8,257 nt of DNA from Myxococcota bacterium. Its GTDB lineage: Bacteria; Myxococcota_A; UBA9160; PR03. A program made the position numbers and the translations under genes. Below, one piece after another: positions 8,191-8,257 of this stretch; position 1 is the stretch's first letter; every line of letters starts with the position of its first letter. Location: positions 1 through 8,257 of the forward strand of contig JASJBO010000325.1 in the NCBI GenBank assembly GCA_030066475.1. The letters are read 5' to 3'. The notes under the pieces were generated by a model. It was not told where the DNA came from and made no database searches. It saw only the letters and a list, made by a program, of their open reading frames with translations.

Positions 8191-8257
8191 CTTTGTGGAC
8201 TTCGCTCGCCTTCGGCTCGCTGCGCGCGCCGCCGGAGGAACCGGCGGCGCTTGCGCG
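8191..8257 (+). repeat. Dispersed repeat copy E, cut by window end
   Basis: Bases 8195-8256 are identical to 4248-4309 in copy D, including both hairpins. It lies about 45 nt upstream of the response-regulator start, on the opposite strand, so it sits in that gene's leader or promoter region. The last visible base, and possibly the repeat's right edge, is at the window end. Confidence 0.9.

Overview
The window is very GC-rich bacterial DNA. All six genes I can support lie on the minus strand, so transcription runs from high to low coordinates. In transcription order they are: a REC-GAF-GAF response regulator (8145-6676), argB (6654-5803), argF (5806-4868), a J-domain/TPR co-chaperone (4637-3183), a short Hsp70/DnaK (3186-1612) and argG (1551-367). 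The GC content, the myxobacterial-style REC+GAF protein and the J-domain/TPR plus extra Hsp70 pair suggest a Myxococcota or other former-deltaproteobacterial lineage. That is an inference; there is no rRNA or other phylogenetic marker here.

Layout. The regulator, argB and argF form a tight block: 21 nt separate the first two, and argB and argF share an ATGA stop/start overlap. A 230-nt gap with hairpins separates argF from the chaperone pair. The J-protein and Hsp70 genes are also joined by an ATGA overlap, with a strong ribosome-binding site inside the end of the J gene. argG follows 60 nt later with its own strong ribosome-binding site. Positions 1-366, downstream of argG, contain no gene but carry three repeat copies.

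Function. ArgB (second step of ornithine synthesis), ArgF (ornithine to citrulline) and ArgG (citrulline to argininosuccinate) are three steps of arginine biosynthesis. A two-gene chaperone module sits between argF and argG, and a signalling protein lies just upstream of argB.

The most unusual content is a dispersed, short, structured repeat present in five copies (about 36-94, 194-280, 320-371, 4245-4310, 8191-8257). Two copies 3.9 kb apart are identical over 62 bp. One of them lies in frame inside the J-protein gene and encodes about 21 residues of an inter-domain linker. The unit is open in all six reading frames. Its small hairpins are kept between copies by paired changes. Another copy begins at the argG stop codon. 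The element resembles coding-tolerant palindromic elements in behaviour, but I do not recognise it as a named family.
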